From Spartinivicinus marinus (GTDB taxonomy: Bacteria > Pseudomonadota > Gammaproteobacteria > Pseudomonadales > Zooshikellaceae): a DNA stretch of 64,000 bases. Location of the stretch: contig NZ_JAPJZK010000004.1 of assembly GCF_026309355.1 (NCBI RefSeq), forward strand, positions 1 through 64,000, in the 5' to 3' direction. The translations under genes and the position numbers were made by a program. Positions 1 to 9,293 of this stretch are shown piece by piece; the first letter of the stretch is position 1; every line of letters starts with the position of its first letter. Under the pieces are notes generated by a model. The model did not search any database. It had not been told where the DNA came from and worked only from the letters and a program-made list of their open reading frames with translations.

Positions 1-715
1 TCCTTATTTTTTTAATTTCTCCATTTTCTTGCATAATTCCTAATGCATTAGTTAGCTTTACTATTAAGTTTTTATTTTTTTTATGTATGTAATGATATAA
101 ATATTCCACAGATAAAGGTGTCTTAAATATATGTAGTTGATTAAATCGTTTATCTTTAATAAAGGAGAGATAGGTAGGGTAAGACCATACGCCAAAGTCA
201 ACCCTATTAAAATAAACAACATTCAATAATTGGTCATAGGTTTGAACTTTTTCAATCATTTTTAAATTATTTTTTTTCGATTCATCCTCAATATATAAAA
301 TACCATTCAATATCCCAATACTATGATTACTTAGGCTATTCCAGCTATCTATTTTGAGTGATTTTAATTTCTCTTTGTTGGTAAAAGCCAATGCAGATAC
401 ATTGCCTACAGGGATCGGGATGATAACTAAATTTGGAAACTTCTTACTAATACCCTTGATACGGTAAAGTTCTCCGTCTACACGGCCAGCATTAGCTTCG
501 ATTAAAGATCTTTTCCATGAAGGGGAAGAGGTAATCCTAACTTTTTCCTTCGAAAGTTCATATGCTTGCTTAACGACTATCGAAATCACTTGTGAGTCAA
601 TATCTGTCTCAAAATCTGGGCCTGTAGATATATGCCAAATATTTTCGCAAACCCCATGAGCACTTAAAGATAAGAGTATCACTATCGATATGAATAAACG
701 GAGGTACTGAGCCAT
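1..715 (-). CDS. Periplasmic substrate-binding protein, C-terminus cut off by window edge
   Basis: The minus strand is open from an ATG at 713-715 to the window edge, giving about 238 residues. An N-terminal signal peptide (MAQYLRLFISIVILLSLSAHG) is followed by a mixed alpha/beta sequence typical of SBP_bac_3-like periplasmic binding proteins. Supporting segments are WKRSLIEANAGRVDGELYR near residues 75-93 and a central VPVGNVSAFAFTNKEKLKSL-like hinge region. Such proteins without neighbouring permease genes often act as sensory or orphan solute binders. The 3' end is missing, so partners to the left cannot be seen. It has no detectable sequence link to the PotD-like protein at 35.8 kb. Family assignment is moderate; ligand unknown. 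Confidence 0.7.
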   Translation of the reverse strand, partial: MAQYLRLFISIVILLSLSAHGVCENIWHISTGPDFETDIDSQVISIVVKQAYELSKEKVRITSSPSWKRSLIEANAGRVDGELYRIKGISKKFPNLVIIPIPVGNVSALAFTNKEKLKSLKIDSWNSLSNHSIGILNGILYIEDESKKNNLKMIEKVQTYDQLLNVVYFNRVDFGVWSYPTYLSFIKDKRFNQLHIFKTPLSVEYLYHYIHKKNKNLIVKLTNALGIMQENGEIKKIR

Positions 716-1030
716 CAAGCAGATCCTTGTTAGAAATCAAAGAGGATCAGCTACTAAGTATATGTAACCTATTGGTCTCACACCAACATAATATATGTGT
801 TTGCTTTTCAGGTGTATAGCTAGTCTTTAATTATCATGGTGTAATTTGATGTTTCGTATCCCCTCGACAGCCGTGCGCTCGAAAGAGGTTTCGGCTAGAG
901 CACACTTGCCAATGGGAAACGGTTAATTTATAAAAAGTGTTAAAATCTATGTGGCACTTCTTATAATAATGCTTCTCTCAAATTAAAGTAATACCTCTTA
1001 TAGGGATTGCAGGGCGATAATTTCCAGAGA
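716..1030. other. Intergenic region, nothing assignable
   Basis: 315 bp between the start of the binding-protein gene and the end of the TPR gene. It is AT-rich. I see no open frame with a ribosome site, no strong hairpin with a T-run and no repeat. It presumably carries the promoter of the minus-strand gene at its left. Confidence 0.5.
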
Positions 1031-2701
1031 TTAGAGTGCTTGATGTTTCTCAAGAAATTTCCTGCTTTGCTTGAGACTCTCTCTAATATCTTTCCCTTTT
1101 GTTTTTTGTGCCAATTTTTTTACTGAAGGAGCGGCAATCTCAAATAACTTCTTGTAATAGAGTTTGGCTTTGGTGGAATTACCCGCCAGCTCGTTCGCAT
1201 AGCCAATCCCATAAATGCTGTTTAAACGATTCGGTGAAATAGCAAGACTGGCTTCATAAGCACTTATAGCATCCTGATAGTTTGCCGTTAGTATCAGCAT
1301 ATCTCCCAGTAGTTCTCTGGCAGGTAGCACCACTCCGGGTGTGACGGGGTGTTTATCGACAGAGTCTTCAAGATCTGCAGCTTGACGCATCATGGCAAGA
1401 GCAGTCTTAGTGTCTCTTTTCAGAAAATGAATCCAGGCCACGACAGTTTTGCGCTGGGCCTCCACCAATACTGCCCAGTAGTTACTACCCGCCTGCTTGG
1501 TTTTTGCGTAAAGCTGGTCCATCATCTGAATACTCTGCTGGGCTGATGCGAGATCCCCACTTCTTGCCGCTCCTAGGCCTTTGGCGAAATAACTAATCGC
1601 CTCCACCTGGGGAAATTTCTCCCAGGGAAAGCTTTCGGGCACGCGAGATTCTAATTGTGCAGCCTCTTGCCAGTAATGGCGCTCCAGTGCAAAACGAGCT
1701 GGCATTGAAGCTAAGGCATAGGCACTGACGAAGGTTTCCTGGTGCTTGCTAGCGGTTTTCATTTCCTTAAGTGTTTTTTTAGCCGCTTGGTCATCCCCAC
1801 CTTGTAAATGGGCATAGAGCAAATAATCCAAAGCATGTAGATAGTGGTGGGAGATAAAATCTCCAGCAGGATAATTCAACGCTGCCTTTGCGGACCGCTC
1901 ATTCCATTGAACTACATCAGGCCAGAGGCCTATACGGACAAAAATATGGGTGGGCATATGGAGTGCGTGGGGTACATCTGGGGCGATTTTATCGTAAGCG
2001 CGGGCAGCAGTAATAGCACGATTAGCAAGCATGGGGTTGTCATAGGCGTGAATCGTATAGTGGATTACGCCAGGGTGTTGGGGCTCTCGTTGATAAAGCT
2101 TTTCCAACAGTTTTCCCGCCTCTTTTTGGTGGCTATAGGATTTATCCTCTTTGGGAGCAGTAGCGAGATGAGAGAGAGCGTAAAAGGCCGCAGCATTGAT
2201 ATCATCGGGGAATTGTTGAAATGTTTTGTGTTGCGCCGTTTCCCAGGCGGCAATCCGTTGAGGGTGTGTTAGAGATTGCCTGTTATTAAAAAATGCTTCT
2301 GTGGCAGTAATATAGCTTTTCTCCCGTGGGCTGATAGTTTGAATGGTTTTGGCTTTATTTATTGCCTGCCAGCCCTCGTCAAGTTTCTCCTCACTGGGAT
2401 GCCCCGGCCACAGGGGCTGAAACAAAGTCATCGCAACCCCCCAGTGGGCCATAGCACAACCGGGCTCCTGCTGAGTTAAGGCGGTAAAGTGTTCTTTGGC
2501 CTGTGCGTACATCATATGGTGTAGCAAAGCCAGAGCGCGCTCAAATTTTTGTCGGGCCTCATCACTGCAGGAAATGTGAAATTCAATTTTACCGATATTT
2601 TTACGGTCGGTTTTTATGTTGTTGTCCTGATGTGCAAAAGAAGTGGTGAAGCAAAGAAAGGTGTTAAGAGTGATAAAAAAAGCTATTAACTTAAGTTTCA
2701 T
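1031..2701 (-). CDS. Secreted tetratricopeptide-repeat protein
   Basis: The product of about 556 residues begins at the ATG at 2699-2701, preceded by GAGGGGG seven bases upstream. A TTG fifteen bases further out is also in frame but has no better ribosome site. The N-terminus MKLKLIAFFITLNTFLCFTT is a signal peptide, cleaved probably before AHQDN. The mature part begins with a segment holding HISCSDEARQKFERALALLH, followed by CAMAHWGVAM, the hallmark of a widespread proteobacterial TPR family. Later repeats include MPTHIFVRIGLW and a C-terminal TPR pair around residues 455-520. It is a periplasmic scaffold-type protein of unknown partner. It stands alone, with long gaps on both sides. Confidence 0.75.
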   Translation of the reverse strand: MKLKLIAFFITLNTFLCFTTSFAHQDNNIKTDRKNIGKIEFHISCSDEARQKFERALALLHHMMYAQAKEHFTALTQQEPGCAMAHWGVAMTLFQPLWPGHPSEEKLDEGWQAINKAKTIQTISPREKSYITATEAFFNNRQSLTHPQRIAAWETAQHKTFQQFPDDINAAAFYALSHLATAPKEDKSYSHQKEAGKLLEKLYQREPQHPGVIHYTIHAYDNPMLANRAITAARAYDKIAPDVPHALHMPTHIFVRIGLWPDVVQWNERSAKAALNYPAGDFISHHYLHALDYLLYAHLQGGDDQAAKKTLKEMKTASKHQETFVSAYALASMPARFALERHYWQEAAQLESRVPESFPWEKFPQVEAISYFAKGLGAARSGDLASAQQSIQMMDQLYAKTKQAGSNYWAVLVEAQRKTVVAWIHFLKRDTKTALAMMRQAADLEDSVDKHPVTPGVVLPARELLGDMLILTANYQDAISAYEASLAISPNRLNSIYGIGYANELAGNSTKAKLYYKKLFEIAAPSVKKLAQKTKGKDIRESLKQSRKFLEKHQAL

Positions 2702-3095
2702 TGCTCGCCCCCTCAAAACTTTTACGTCGATCTATTGCATAGCATAGATAATATTTCTAGAGAAAGTGCAGAGGGGATTACGTAATTGAGGGTGCATAAA
2801 AATTTCACCCGTGCGATAAGTAACTACAAGTGGTCAAGTAAAACCCGCCAAAATCTCCTGCTTTAAAGTTATAGTTATTGGCAGCCCCGAATTAAACTTA
2901 ACTACCTCATAAATGCCATCACCCTTGGCCAACCAGATATATACCTGATTTTTTAGCTAAGTGGGCTAAATCTGTCAGGCCGTCGTCGTAGAACATCTGT
3001 GACACTGCTACACGGCAAAAGGTGTACATAACTTGTGCTATCTATGGGTTTTTGTTAGTGTTGGCCCGCCTTGAACTGGCCATAACAGACAAGGT
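2702..3095. other. Intergenic region without supported gene
   Basis: About 400 bp between the TPR gene and the hairpin after vapC. A short minus-strand stretch near 2925-3030 reads as protein-like (DGLTDLAHLAKKSGIYLVGQ) but is only some 36 codons long, with no ribosome site, so it may be a gene relic. Nothing else is assignable. Confidence 0.4.
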
Positions 3096-3121
3096 ACTAG
3101 GAGGGCTGAGCCTCCTAGTTT
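3096..3121. terminator. Hairpin terminator between vapC and upstream region
   Basis: A perfect 9-bp inverted repeat, ACTAGGAGG at 3096-3104 and CCTCCTAGT at 3111-3119 with a 6-base loop, lies directly after the vapC stop. The T-run follows on the plus-strand side, so it terminates best left-to-right, but the stem also caps the minus-strand vapBC message. Confidence 0.6.
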
Positions 3122-3504
3122 TAATTTGATAGAGCTGGCTGATATCTCACGTCGAAGCGTTCAGCTAAGCTTGCAAGACGCTTATCAAGTGTCCATAACT
3201 TAGCACCAGGGGTAATCAGTGTAGAAGCAAGTAGCGCTGTGTCCACTAAACCACATCCTTTCCCATACAACTTTTCACGCTCAATAAACTCGATCACTTC
3301 GTTCAAGCTAGCTTGATTGGCTGGTTGTAAAAGCCCAATGTCGTTGAGTGTTCTAGAGCGAGGGGCTGGAGGAGTCCCGCAAGCAAGCTCAACTAAAACC
3401 ATTGGATGAGTCAATGCCAAGTCAATCTGAATAAGATTAACCAAGGCGTTGTTTCGGTTTCTGAAGTGATCGACCCATACAGAAGTATCAACAAGCACGC
3501 TCAT
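3121..3504 (-). CDS. vapC: VapC-type PIN-domain ribonuclease toxin
   Basis: 127 residues, the normal size for VapC. The N-terminus VLVDTSVWVDHFR carries the first PIN aspartate (D6) after a hydrophobic strand. The segment MVLVELACG gives the conserved glutamate near residue 40, and GLVDTALLASTL near residue 95 the third acidic position. These residues bind the metal ion for single-strand RNA cleavage in the PIN fold. The ATG at 3502-3504 overlaps the stop of the upstream antitoxin by one base (TAATG), so the two are translationally coupled. The toxin would be neutralised by, and co-repress with, the upstream VapB. The role on this element is probably post-segregational maintenance. Confidence 0.9.
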   Translation of the reverse strand: MSVLVDTSVWVDHFRNRNNALVNLIQIDLALTHPMVLVELACGTPPAPRSRTLNDIGLLQPANQASLNEVIEFIEREKLYGKGCGLVDTALLASTLITPGAKLWTLDKRLASLAERFDVRYQPALSN

Positions 3505-3707
3505 TATTCAGAGGGCTCCTCGCGTCTGCGAGGAATATCCGGCATTTCAGGTGCTGCACCACCTAAAGCCGCAAGGCGTTTAGCTGCTTGTACTCTTACG
3601 AATGTTTTGACTGCTTCTCTGAAAAGCTCTGACTTATCCATATTAGGGTCAGCCATTTCCAGAGCTTTGTCATATAAGGCATCATCAATAGTCACTGTAG
3701 TACGCAT
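3504..3707 (-). CDS. vapB: VapB-type ribbon-helix-helix antitoxin
   Basis: 67 residues. The start [19 protein letters not shown] is the short beta strand and first helix typical of VapB (DUF2191-like) ribbon-helix-helix antitoxins. It is followed by [22 protein letters not shown], the second helix, and a proline- and glutamate-rich C-terminus ([14 protein letters not shown]) that would fit into the VapC active site. The gene directly precedes and overlaps vapC. Direct repeats upstream are a likely autorepression operator. Confidence 0.88.
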   Translation of the reverse strand: MRTTVTIDDALYDKALEMADPNMDKSELFREAVKTFVRVQAAKRLAALGGAAPEMPDIPRRREEPSE

Positions 3708-3718
3708 GGCAATATCCC

Positions 3719-3752
3719 TGAATCAATATTGATGTAATTATGAATCAATATT
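3719..3752 (-). promoter_or_regulatory. Direct-repeat operator of vapBC
   Basis: TGAATCAATATT occurs twice, at 3719-3730 and 3741-3752, 22 bp apart, that is about two helical turns on one DNA face. The left copy also forms the palindrome ATCAATATTGAT. The location just upstream of vapB fits cooperative binding by the VapBC complex. Confidence 0.55.
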
Positions 3753-3860
3753 ATCATCTAAGCAAGATTTGAACTCATCAACGCCGCCTTGCCATGGCTA
3801 TTAGGATTGAAGCTCGTTAATTATGAGCATTGAATCAGTTAAAGCAGGTGGGATCTTTTT

Positions 3861-4122
3861 GCTCTTGTAGCTGATCCTTATCTCAACATCAAAAATAAGG
3901 AACATTACGAAGACGCCTTCGAGAAAAAAACTCATCAAGCGCCTGCTGATGTAGCTATATTGCTGCTAATCATTGATCAACACCAATCAAAGCTTTCAGA
4001 CTTTCCTGAAATTGGTGATAAAACCTTGATGTCTAAAGCGAAACTTAACTAAGCAGCACATCATTGCTTTAAGTAAACGATTTGGTATTAGTCCAGGGCT
4101 GATTTTTGAGTCTGTAATTTAA
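3861..4122 (+). pseudogene. Decayed HigA-like (COG5499) antitoxin
   Basis: No intact frame exists, but two adjacent plus-strand frames together read as a HigA-like helix-turn-helix antitoxin. The first frame gives NIKNKEHYEDAFEKKTHQAP then LSDFPEIGDKTLMSK, matching the family's conserved LSDLPEIG segment. After a one-base shift near 4038 the second frame gives RNLTKQHIIALSKRFGISPG, the family's closing segment, and stops at 4120-4122. The N-terminal half is shortened and a few residues are missing at the shift. No HigB toxin is nearby. This is a relic of a former toxin-antitoxin locus. Confidence 0.65.
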
Positions 4123-4184
4123 ATTGGCAAAAAACGGACTTTTTAAGTTGGTGTTGACAGTATTAAGTAATGTCTGTTTAACCG

Positions 4185-4218
4185 TCAATAAAGGCTTTAC
4201 TGCAAAGGCCTTTATTGA
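4185..4218. terminator. Hairpin downstream of HU-like gene
   Basis: A perfect 11-bp inverted repeat (TCAATAAAGGC at 4185-4195, GCCTTTATTGA at 4208-4218, 12-base loop) sits ten bases beyond the HU gene stop. The A/T pairs at the stem base could serve as the U-tract in either direction. Confidence 0.5.
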
Positions 4219-4228
4219 TGTAACTCAA

Positions 4229-4564
4229 CTATGATAACGCATAGTCTTTTAGGCGTTTTAACGGTGTTACTTTAACTTGCACTGAGGCTGGTTTAGCCTT
4301 AAACATCATTTCTTCTCCTGTAAAAGGGTTCACTCCTTTACGGGCTTTGGTAGCAGGCTTTTTCTTAGTCACTATTTTCATCAAGCCAGGCAGGGTGAAC
4401 TCACCACAACCCCGTTTCTTAATGTGTCGCTCCATCAAATCAGTCAGTTCATCAAGAACAGCTGTGACTTCTTTTTTTGTCAGCCCGGTGTTTGCTGCTA
4501 ACTCAGCTAATATTTGTGTTTTTGTGTATCGATCTTTTATCGCAGGGAGTTTTTTTGTTGTCAT
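4229..4564 (-). CDS. HU/IHF-family DNA-bending protein
   Basis: 111 residues, about 20 longer than HU, with a lysine-rich N-terminal arm (MTTKKLPAIKDRYTKTQILA). The helical pair AELAANTGLTKKEVTAVLDE is the HU dimerisation region, and the beta-arm region ends in ARKGVNPFTGEEMMFKAKPA, matching the HU signature RNPxTGE with a V for the usual R. Such longer HU homologues are common on large phages and plasmids and act as nucleoid or packaging-associated architectural proteins. The gene is divergent from recD2 and monocistronic. Confidence 0.88.
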   Translation of the reverse strand: MTTKKLPAIKDRYTKTQILAELAANTGLTKKEVTAVLDELTDLMERHIKKRGCGEFTLPGLMKIVTKKKPATKARKGVNPFTGEEMMFKAKPASVQVKVTPLKRLKDYALS

Positions 4565-4827
4565 GTTGAGCGTCCAGTGCTGGTTATTGGATGGCCAATA
4601 GTTATTGATAGCAGATACCTTGAAGCTGGTAAATAGGTTAGAAAACTATAGAACAAGATTTCTCTGGTTGTAGCTGTCCTTTCAGATTAACCGCCCAGAC
4701 AATTAATTCACTCTTTTTAATTAATACTCGTATCCGCTAAAATGGGCTGCATCAGTGTAGTATTAAAATAAGAGACTCAGTTATTAACCACTCCCAGCCC
4801 ATTCACCAACACCAGCCGTTAATTCAT

Positions 4828-6981
4828 GTGTCAGGCCCTGTCGAGCGGGTCACCTTTCACAGTGAAGCATCTGGCTTTTTTGTCATTCGCGTCAAAGTCA
4901 AAGGCCAGCGAGACCTGGTGACTGTCACCGGCAATACCCCTTCAATTACAGCAGGTGAATATATTGAAACTACCGGCATTTGGATTAATGACCCCAAGCA
5001 CGGGGTTCAATTTCAAGCCAAAACCATCAAGACGATTGTGCCAACAACATTAGAAGGCATCGAAAAATATTTAGGTTCTGGGATGGTAAAGGGAATTGGG
5101 CCTCACTTTGCAAAGCGGTTAGTCAAAGCCTTTGGAGACGTAGTTTTTGATGTGATTGAGCAAACCCCAGAACGCTTGTTGGAGTTAGAGGGTATTGGTA
5201 AAAAGCGGCAAGTAAAGATTACCTCCGCCTGGGCTGAACAAAAAGTGGTGCGGGATATTATGGTGTTTTTACAGTCCCATGGAGTGGGTACTTCAAGAGC
5301 CGTACGCATTTATAAAACTTATGGTGATCAAGCCATCCAAAAAGTGCAGGAAAATCCGTATCAGTTGGCACTGGATATTCATGGAATCGGCTTTAAAACA
5401 GCCGACCAAATTGCCCAGAATATCGGTATTGCGCCTACTTCATTAATCCGAGCTCAGGCGGGGTTACGCCATACGTTGCAGGAGTTTTCTTCTCAAGGTC
5501 ATTGTGCCCAGCCTATTCAGAATTTACTCAAAGCAGCAGAGTCTTTGCTGGAAATCCCCCAGCCAATTTTAAGCGAAGCATTGGCTAAAGAAATTACCGA
5601 AGAGCGTTTAAAGCCTGATCAAATTAACGAACAAGAAGTGGTATTTCTTACTCCTTTGTACCGAGCAGAGCAAGGGGTGGCCAATCATGCACAACGACTT
5701 CTACAGGGGCAAACACCCTGGGGTAGCATTGATATTGATGCCGCTATTCAGTGGGTTGAGCAAAAAAACGAAATAACGTTATCCACCTCGCAACGTTCAG
5801 CTGTTGAAACCGCTGTTAATCACAAGTGTTGTGTCATTACAGGCGGCCCAGGTGTCGGTAAAACTACGACGGTCAACAGCATTCTTAAAATTATTAAAGC
5901 CAAAAAGGCTTCTGTTTTATTATGTGCGCCGACTGGAAGGGCGGCAAAGCGGCTAAGTGAGTCAACGGGATTAGAAGCGCTTACCATTCACAGGCTATTA
6001 GAGTTTGACCCATCTGCTTTTGATTTCAAACGTAATCAAGATAATCCACTAGAAACAGACTGCTTAATCATTGATGAAACGTCAATGGTCGATGTAGTGC
6101 TGATGAATCAGCTATTACGCGCAGTACCTGATTACGCTGCCGTACTTTTAGTGGGGGATGTTGACCAGCTGCCATCTGTAGGGCCAGGTTCTGTTTTAGC
6201 CGATTTTATTGAGTCAGGACAAATACCCGTGGCTCGCTTAACAGAAATATTCAGGCAAGCCGCCACTTCAAAAATTATTACCTCTGCCCATGCAATTAAT
6301 CGGGGGAAGCCTCCTTATCCTTCAAAAAAAGGCGAGGATACCGATTTCTTTTATATTACTGTGGACTCTGCAGAAGCAGCACAAGCAATGCTCATGAAGG
6401 TAGTCACTGAACGGTTACCCAAGCGGTATGATTTTCATCCTATTGATGATATTCAGGTGCTTTGTCCAATGAACCGAGGGGGGCTTGGTGCACGCAGTTT
6501 AAACATTGCCTTACAAAGTCAATTAAATGGAGACCAACACCCACAAGTGACCCGGTTTGGCTGGACTTATGCGCCTGGTGATAAAGTCATTCAGACTATT
6601 AATAACTACGACAAAGAAGCCTTTAACGGCGATATTGGCCGTGTTCAGCAAGTAGACCTGGAAGAAAATCAATTATGGGTAGATTTTGAAGGGCGACAAG
6701 TGGAGTATGTATTTAATGAGCTGGATGAATTATCACTGGCCTATGCCACTACAATCCATAAATCACAGGGCTCTGAATATCCATGCGTTGTCATTCCCAT
6801 GACTATGCAGCATTTTATGTTGTTAGAGCGAAACTTGTTGTATACCGGTGTTACTCGTGGCAAACAAATGGTTGTGTTGATTGGCGAAGCTAAAGCAGTA
6901 GCCATGGCCAGTAAGCGGCTAACCTCAGCAAAACGCCTTACTAATTTGGTTAATCAATTACAGCTATCTGAAGTTGGCTAA
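4828..6981 (+). CDS. recD2: RecD2-like SF1B DNA helicase
   Basis: 717 residues. The N-terminus [20 protein letters not shown] is the OB-like domain of RecD2, followed by helix-hairpin-helix repeats around residues 85-200 ([42 protein letters not shown]). The Walker A motif GGPGVGKTT lies near residue 338, Walker [11 protein letters not shown] near 412, motif [15 protein letters not shown] near 443, and the SH3-flanked [14 protein letters not shown] motif near 640. It unwinds DNA 5'-3' and acts in recombination or replication restart without RecBC. The GTG at 4828 is chosen, but the frame stays open upstream to 4741 without an ATG, and the upstream residues also read as helicase-like, so the true start may be a rare codon further out. 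Confidence 0.92.
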   Translation: MSGPVERVTFHSEASGFFVIRVKVKGQRDLVTVTGNTPSITAGEYIETTGIWINDPKHGVQFQAKTIKTIVPTTLEGIEKYLGSGMVKGIGPHFAKRLVKAFGDVVFDVIEQTPERLLELEGIGKKRQVKITSAWAEQKVVRDIMVFLQSHGVGTSRAVRIYKTYGDQAIQKVQENPYQLALDIHGIGFKTADQIAQNIGIAPTSLIRAQAGLRHTLQEFSSQGHCAQPIQNLLKAAESLLEIPQPILSEALAKEITEERLKPDQINEQEVVFLTPLYRAEQGVANHAQRLLQGQTPWGSIDIDAAIQWVEQKNEITLSTSQRSAVETAVNHKCCVITGGPGVGKTTTVNSILKIIKAKKASVLLCAPTGRAAKRLSESTGLEALTIHRLLEFDPSAFDFKRNQDNPLETDCLIIDETSMVDVVLMNQLLRAVPDYAAVLLVGDVDQLPSVGPGSVLADFIESGQIPVARLTEIFRQAATSKIITSAHAINRGKPPYPSKKGEDTDFFYITVDSAEAAQAMLMKVVTERLPKRYDFHPIDDIQVLCPMNRGGLGARSLNIALQSQLNGDQHPQVTRFGWTYAPGDKVIQTINNYDKEAFNGDIGRVQQVDLEENQLWVDFEGRQVEYVFNELDELSLAYATTIHKSQGSEYPCVVIPMTMQHFMLLERNLLYTGVTRGKQMVVLIGEAKAVAMASKRLTSAKRLTNLVNQLQLSEVG

Positions 6982-6988
6982 CCCTTCG

Positions 6989-7279
6989 CTACAACCTTTG
7001 TAACAAGGATTTGCCTTTTGCCGTTAGCCATATCAGCTTAAAGCGCTGATCTTCCTTGCTTTGTTTGACCTTAATTAGCTTCACATCACCACTTCCTTCC
7101 CTACCTTCTTCTAGGCGGCGGATAGTGGTCGCTACGTTTTTTTCATTAACACCCATAAACTGGGATAACTCGGAAACTGAGCAGCCTTCGTTATCCTTGA
7201 TTGCCATTAAAGTGGCCAGTGTTCGAACCGTTATACGAGGGTGTTGCATCGACAGTTTGGTAAGCTTTTTAGTGTTCAT
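6989..7279 (-). CDS. MarR-like winged-helix regulator
   Basis: 96 residues. RTLATLMAIKDNEGCSVSEL followed by FMGVNEKNVATTIRRLEEG is a winged helix-turn-helix, with the recognition helix around NEKNVATTIRRL. The wing strands are KLIKVKQS and RFKLIWLTAKG, the latter a MarR signature. It lacks the long dimerisation helices of full MarR proteins. It converges with recD2, seven bases away, and is divergent from the YhfG-like gene, whose promoter it may control. Ligand and targets are unknown. Confidence 0.65.
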   Translation of the reverse strand: MNTKKLTKLSMQHPRITVRTLATLMAIKDNEGCSVSELSQFMGVNEKNVATTIRRLEEGREGSGDVKLIKVKQSKEDQRFKLIWLTAKGKSLLQRL

Positions 7280-7398
7280 TATAGGTACTTCTTTTTTATT
7301 TCAACTTGAAGTATCAATAAGGATGGCAGGAAGCCCAGAAATATCAAGGCTGTTAGCCTATGCCTCTTCAATTACGCTGTGTTATCTTAGGCGAAGCG

Positions 7399-7560
7399 AT
7401 GACAGATCAAGAACTCAATAAAAGAAAAGCCTATTTTGCCAAAGTTAGGTTAAATAATTACCAGGCAAGTTTGCGGCTAGAAGGTATTGAGGTGCCGAAT
7501 ATTCCACCCGCACAAAACAAAGCTAAGATACTAGAAAAATATAAGGCCACAAAATCTTGA
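7399..7560 (+). CDS. YhfG-like (FicA/DUF2559) antitoxin without a Fic partner
   Basis: 53 residues from the ATG at 7399, with AGGCGAAG just upstream; an in-frame ATG at 7360 has no ribosome site. The core NNYQASLRLEGIEVPNIPP matches the YhfG family, whose invariant segment is N(F/Y)QASxRLEG. In most bacteria the gene is followed by a Fic-domain AMP transferase that it inhibits. Here the next 250 bp carry no Fic sequence, so this is an orphan antitoxin, useful as an anti-addiction gene or a remnant. Confidence 0.7.
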   Translation: MTDQELNKRKAYFAKVRLNNYQASLRLEGIEVPNIPPAQNKAKILEKYKATKS

Positions 7561-7740
7561 TGTTACCCAATACCTTATATCCACCACGAACAAGCTTTAG
7601 AGTAAACAGAGTTGGAGTTATCCATGCTTACCCGCTTCAATTCTGATTATAAAAAGCGTTGGACAAAGACAGTACTAACGATTTTTGGCTAAGTTATTTT
7701 GTGGGCTTTTGGCAAAAAAGTGACCTCCTCAACCTTTAAG

Positions 7741-7783
7741 ATAAAATACATATTTTACATACTATATGTATTTTATGTATAAT
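7741..7783 (+). promoter_or_regulatory. Promoter and operator of the antitoxin/PIN-toxin pair
   Basis: A 12-bp perfect inverted repeat (ATAAAATACATA at 7741-7752, TATGTATTTTAT at 7765-7776) overlaps a sigma70-like promoter with TTTACA at 7754-7759, an 18-bp spacer and TATAAT at 7778-7783. The gene starts 36 bp further on. The arrangement fits autorepression by the antitoxin. Confidence 0.7.
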
Positions 7784-7818
7784 TAGACATATCAACTATT
7801 TAGCAAAGGTGTTTTGTT

Positions 7819-8097
7819 ATGGACTGGCAACATGATTCAATTTCAGCCACTGAATTGGCCCGTAATATGGCATCAGTGATAGATAAAGTAAGGGTGTCAG
7901 GCCATAGCGTGTACATCACGAAAGGCTCACAAACTGTAGCAGAGCTAAGTCCGCCGCCTAAACAAGGATTTCCAATTGAACAGCTTGGCAGCTTACTGGA
8001 AAGTTTGCCTTCTCTGGGTAATGATGCTCAACAAATGGCTGAAGATCTCAAAGACGCCCGAAGCCACGCTGATTTGCCGGAGAACCCATGGGACTAA
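7819..8097 (+). CDS. Phd/YefM-like antitoxin
   Basis: 92 residues. The start ISATELARNMASVIDKVRVS followed by HSVYITKGSQTVAELSP is the Phd/YefM fold: N-terminal DNA-binding helices and a beta hairpin with the typical G-x-x-VAEL turn. The acidic C-terminal tail (AEDLKDARSHADLPENPWD) would wrap the toxin. AAAGGTG lies upstream of the ATG. The last ten bases overlap the PIN toxin gene, so the two are coupled. A strong palindrome in the promoter is the likely operator. Confidence 0.82.
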   Translation: MDWQHDSISATELARNMASVIDKVRVSGHSVYITKGSQTVAELSPPPKQGFPIEQLGSLLESLPSLGNDAQQMAEDLKDARSHADLPENPWD

Positions 8098-8510
8098 TCA
8101 TTGATACCAATGTGTTTATTGACGCGGAAAATGGCCGTTTAGATCTCAGCATATTGTCTGGGCTTTCAGCTCATGGTGATGCGTTTATTGCGGCAGTTAC
8201 TGTTTCTGAGCTATTAGTAGGTGTTCACATGGCAAAAACGGCTGATATACGTATCAGACGTTCTGCTTTTGTAGAGGGCATTATTAAACATATTCCTATT
8301 ATGGAGTTTTCAATGTCAGTCGCCAGAACCTATGGTGAGCTCTATAGCCATTTTTTAAAGCCTCGCAATAAATCAGCAAAAAATGTTCATGACCTGCAAA
8401 TTGCTGCTACTGCTATTTCCCATGGTTTTGCAGTACTTACCAGTAATGTTGAAGATTTTGAAAAAGTACCAGGTTTAAAAGTGGTTAAACCAAACTCTAA
8501 AAATAAATAA
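8088..8510 (+). CDS. PIN-domain toxin (VapC-like)
   Basis: 140 residues. GLIIDTNVFIDAENGR carries the first PIN aspartate (D6), VTVSELLVGVHMAK the conserved glutamate near 43, and NVHDLQIAATAISHGFAVLT the third acidic residue and the family's DxxIAATA motif. The PIN domain would be a metal-dependent ribonuclease, probably acting on tRNA as in other VapC toxins. It starts inside the antitoxin gene (ATG within CCATGGGAC) and is unrelated in close sequence to the VapC at 3.1 kb, so two PIN systems coexist on this element. Confidence 0.86.
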   Translation: MGLIIDTNVFIDAENGRLDLSILSGLSAHGDAFIAAVTVSELLVGVHMAKTADIRIRRSAFVEGIIKHIPIMEFSMSVARTYGELYSHFLKPRNKSAKNVHDLQIAATAISHGFAVLTSNVEDFEKVPGLKVVKPNSKNK

Positions 8511-8601
8511 TTATTTGTATTTAGATGTTTCCTCGGTGAGCGTGTGTATTTTAATTTTTCTATATAGAAAAATATATGCACTCTAATCAATGCAAGCGTT
8601 G

Positions 8602-9177
8602 TTAATTATTTGATAAAACCTCATCTAATACTTCCCAATCCAACGAGGCTGGCTGAACAGGGTCAGCTTCCTTAATATCATCACCATGCAAATACTTATG
8701 TAGAAAATTAACCATACTAAATATTTCAAGCGCTCGAAACCCTCTCACATCACCACTGCCACTATAACAGTCTTGGACATAGACTAATTTAGCTGCAATC
8801 ACATGAAGCCTTTCAGAGCTAAGTAACTCAGACATATGTTCACGTTCATCTCTATGCAACTTACAAACTATATTTTTTGAGATATCGTGCTTGATATCCA
8901 TCAAGTTATCTTGACTAAAGTCATTCGATAGCGATGAGGTTGCATTTTTTAATACTTCATTGATGACAAGTAAGAAATTGATAGGATCCTGGAGCTTTTT
9001 AGCTTCTATATAAACAGTAGAAGCAAGCACTTCGCCATTAAATTCCGTTGAATTAGGATTTACCACCCCAGGATTGGTTTTACACAGTTCATTAATATGT
9101 GCAAGTGGTTTACAGGATGTATATTTATGCTCAACTTCGAGTTGACTAGCACGATTAAATAGCATCGATATTTTCAT
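8602..9177 (-). CDS. Hypothetical protein
   Basis: 191 residues, mostly predicted helical, not recognised. Visible parts are an N-terminal MKISMLFNRASQLEVEHKYT, a central hydrophobic helix DPINFLLVINEVLKNATSS and an acidic C-terminus ending in SLDWEVLDEVLSNN. There is no signal peptide or membrane span. It is monocistronic between the PIN toxin and the recombinase. The AT-rich codon use resembles the accessory genes around it. Confidence 0.6.
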   Translation of the reverse strand: MKISMLFNRASQLEVEHKYTSCKPLAHINELCKTNPGVVNPNSTEFNGEVLASTVYIEAKKLQDPINFLLVINEVLKNATSSLSNDFSQDNLMDIKHDISKNIVCKLHRDEREHMSELLSSERLHVIAAKLVYVQDCYSGSGDVRGFRALEIFSMVNFLHKYLHGDDIKEADPVQPASLDWEVLDEVLSNN

Positions 9178-9293
9178 AAAGCAATCATTTATTTTGAATT
9201 AATTATTTGTATTAGGCTTATAAGGATTAATAAAACACTATTCATACTTGAAAAGCTATTAGAATATGGCTGAAAATCACCAACTTTCTAAGA

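Noticed and set aside
2925-3030. Minus-strand protein-like stretch of about 36 codons
   Set aside because: Too short, without ribosome site or recognisable family; could be a relic but not supportable.
7561-7740. Search for a Fic toxin after the YhfG-like gene
   Set aside because: No HPFxxGNGR motif or related sequence in any frame.
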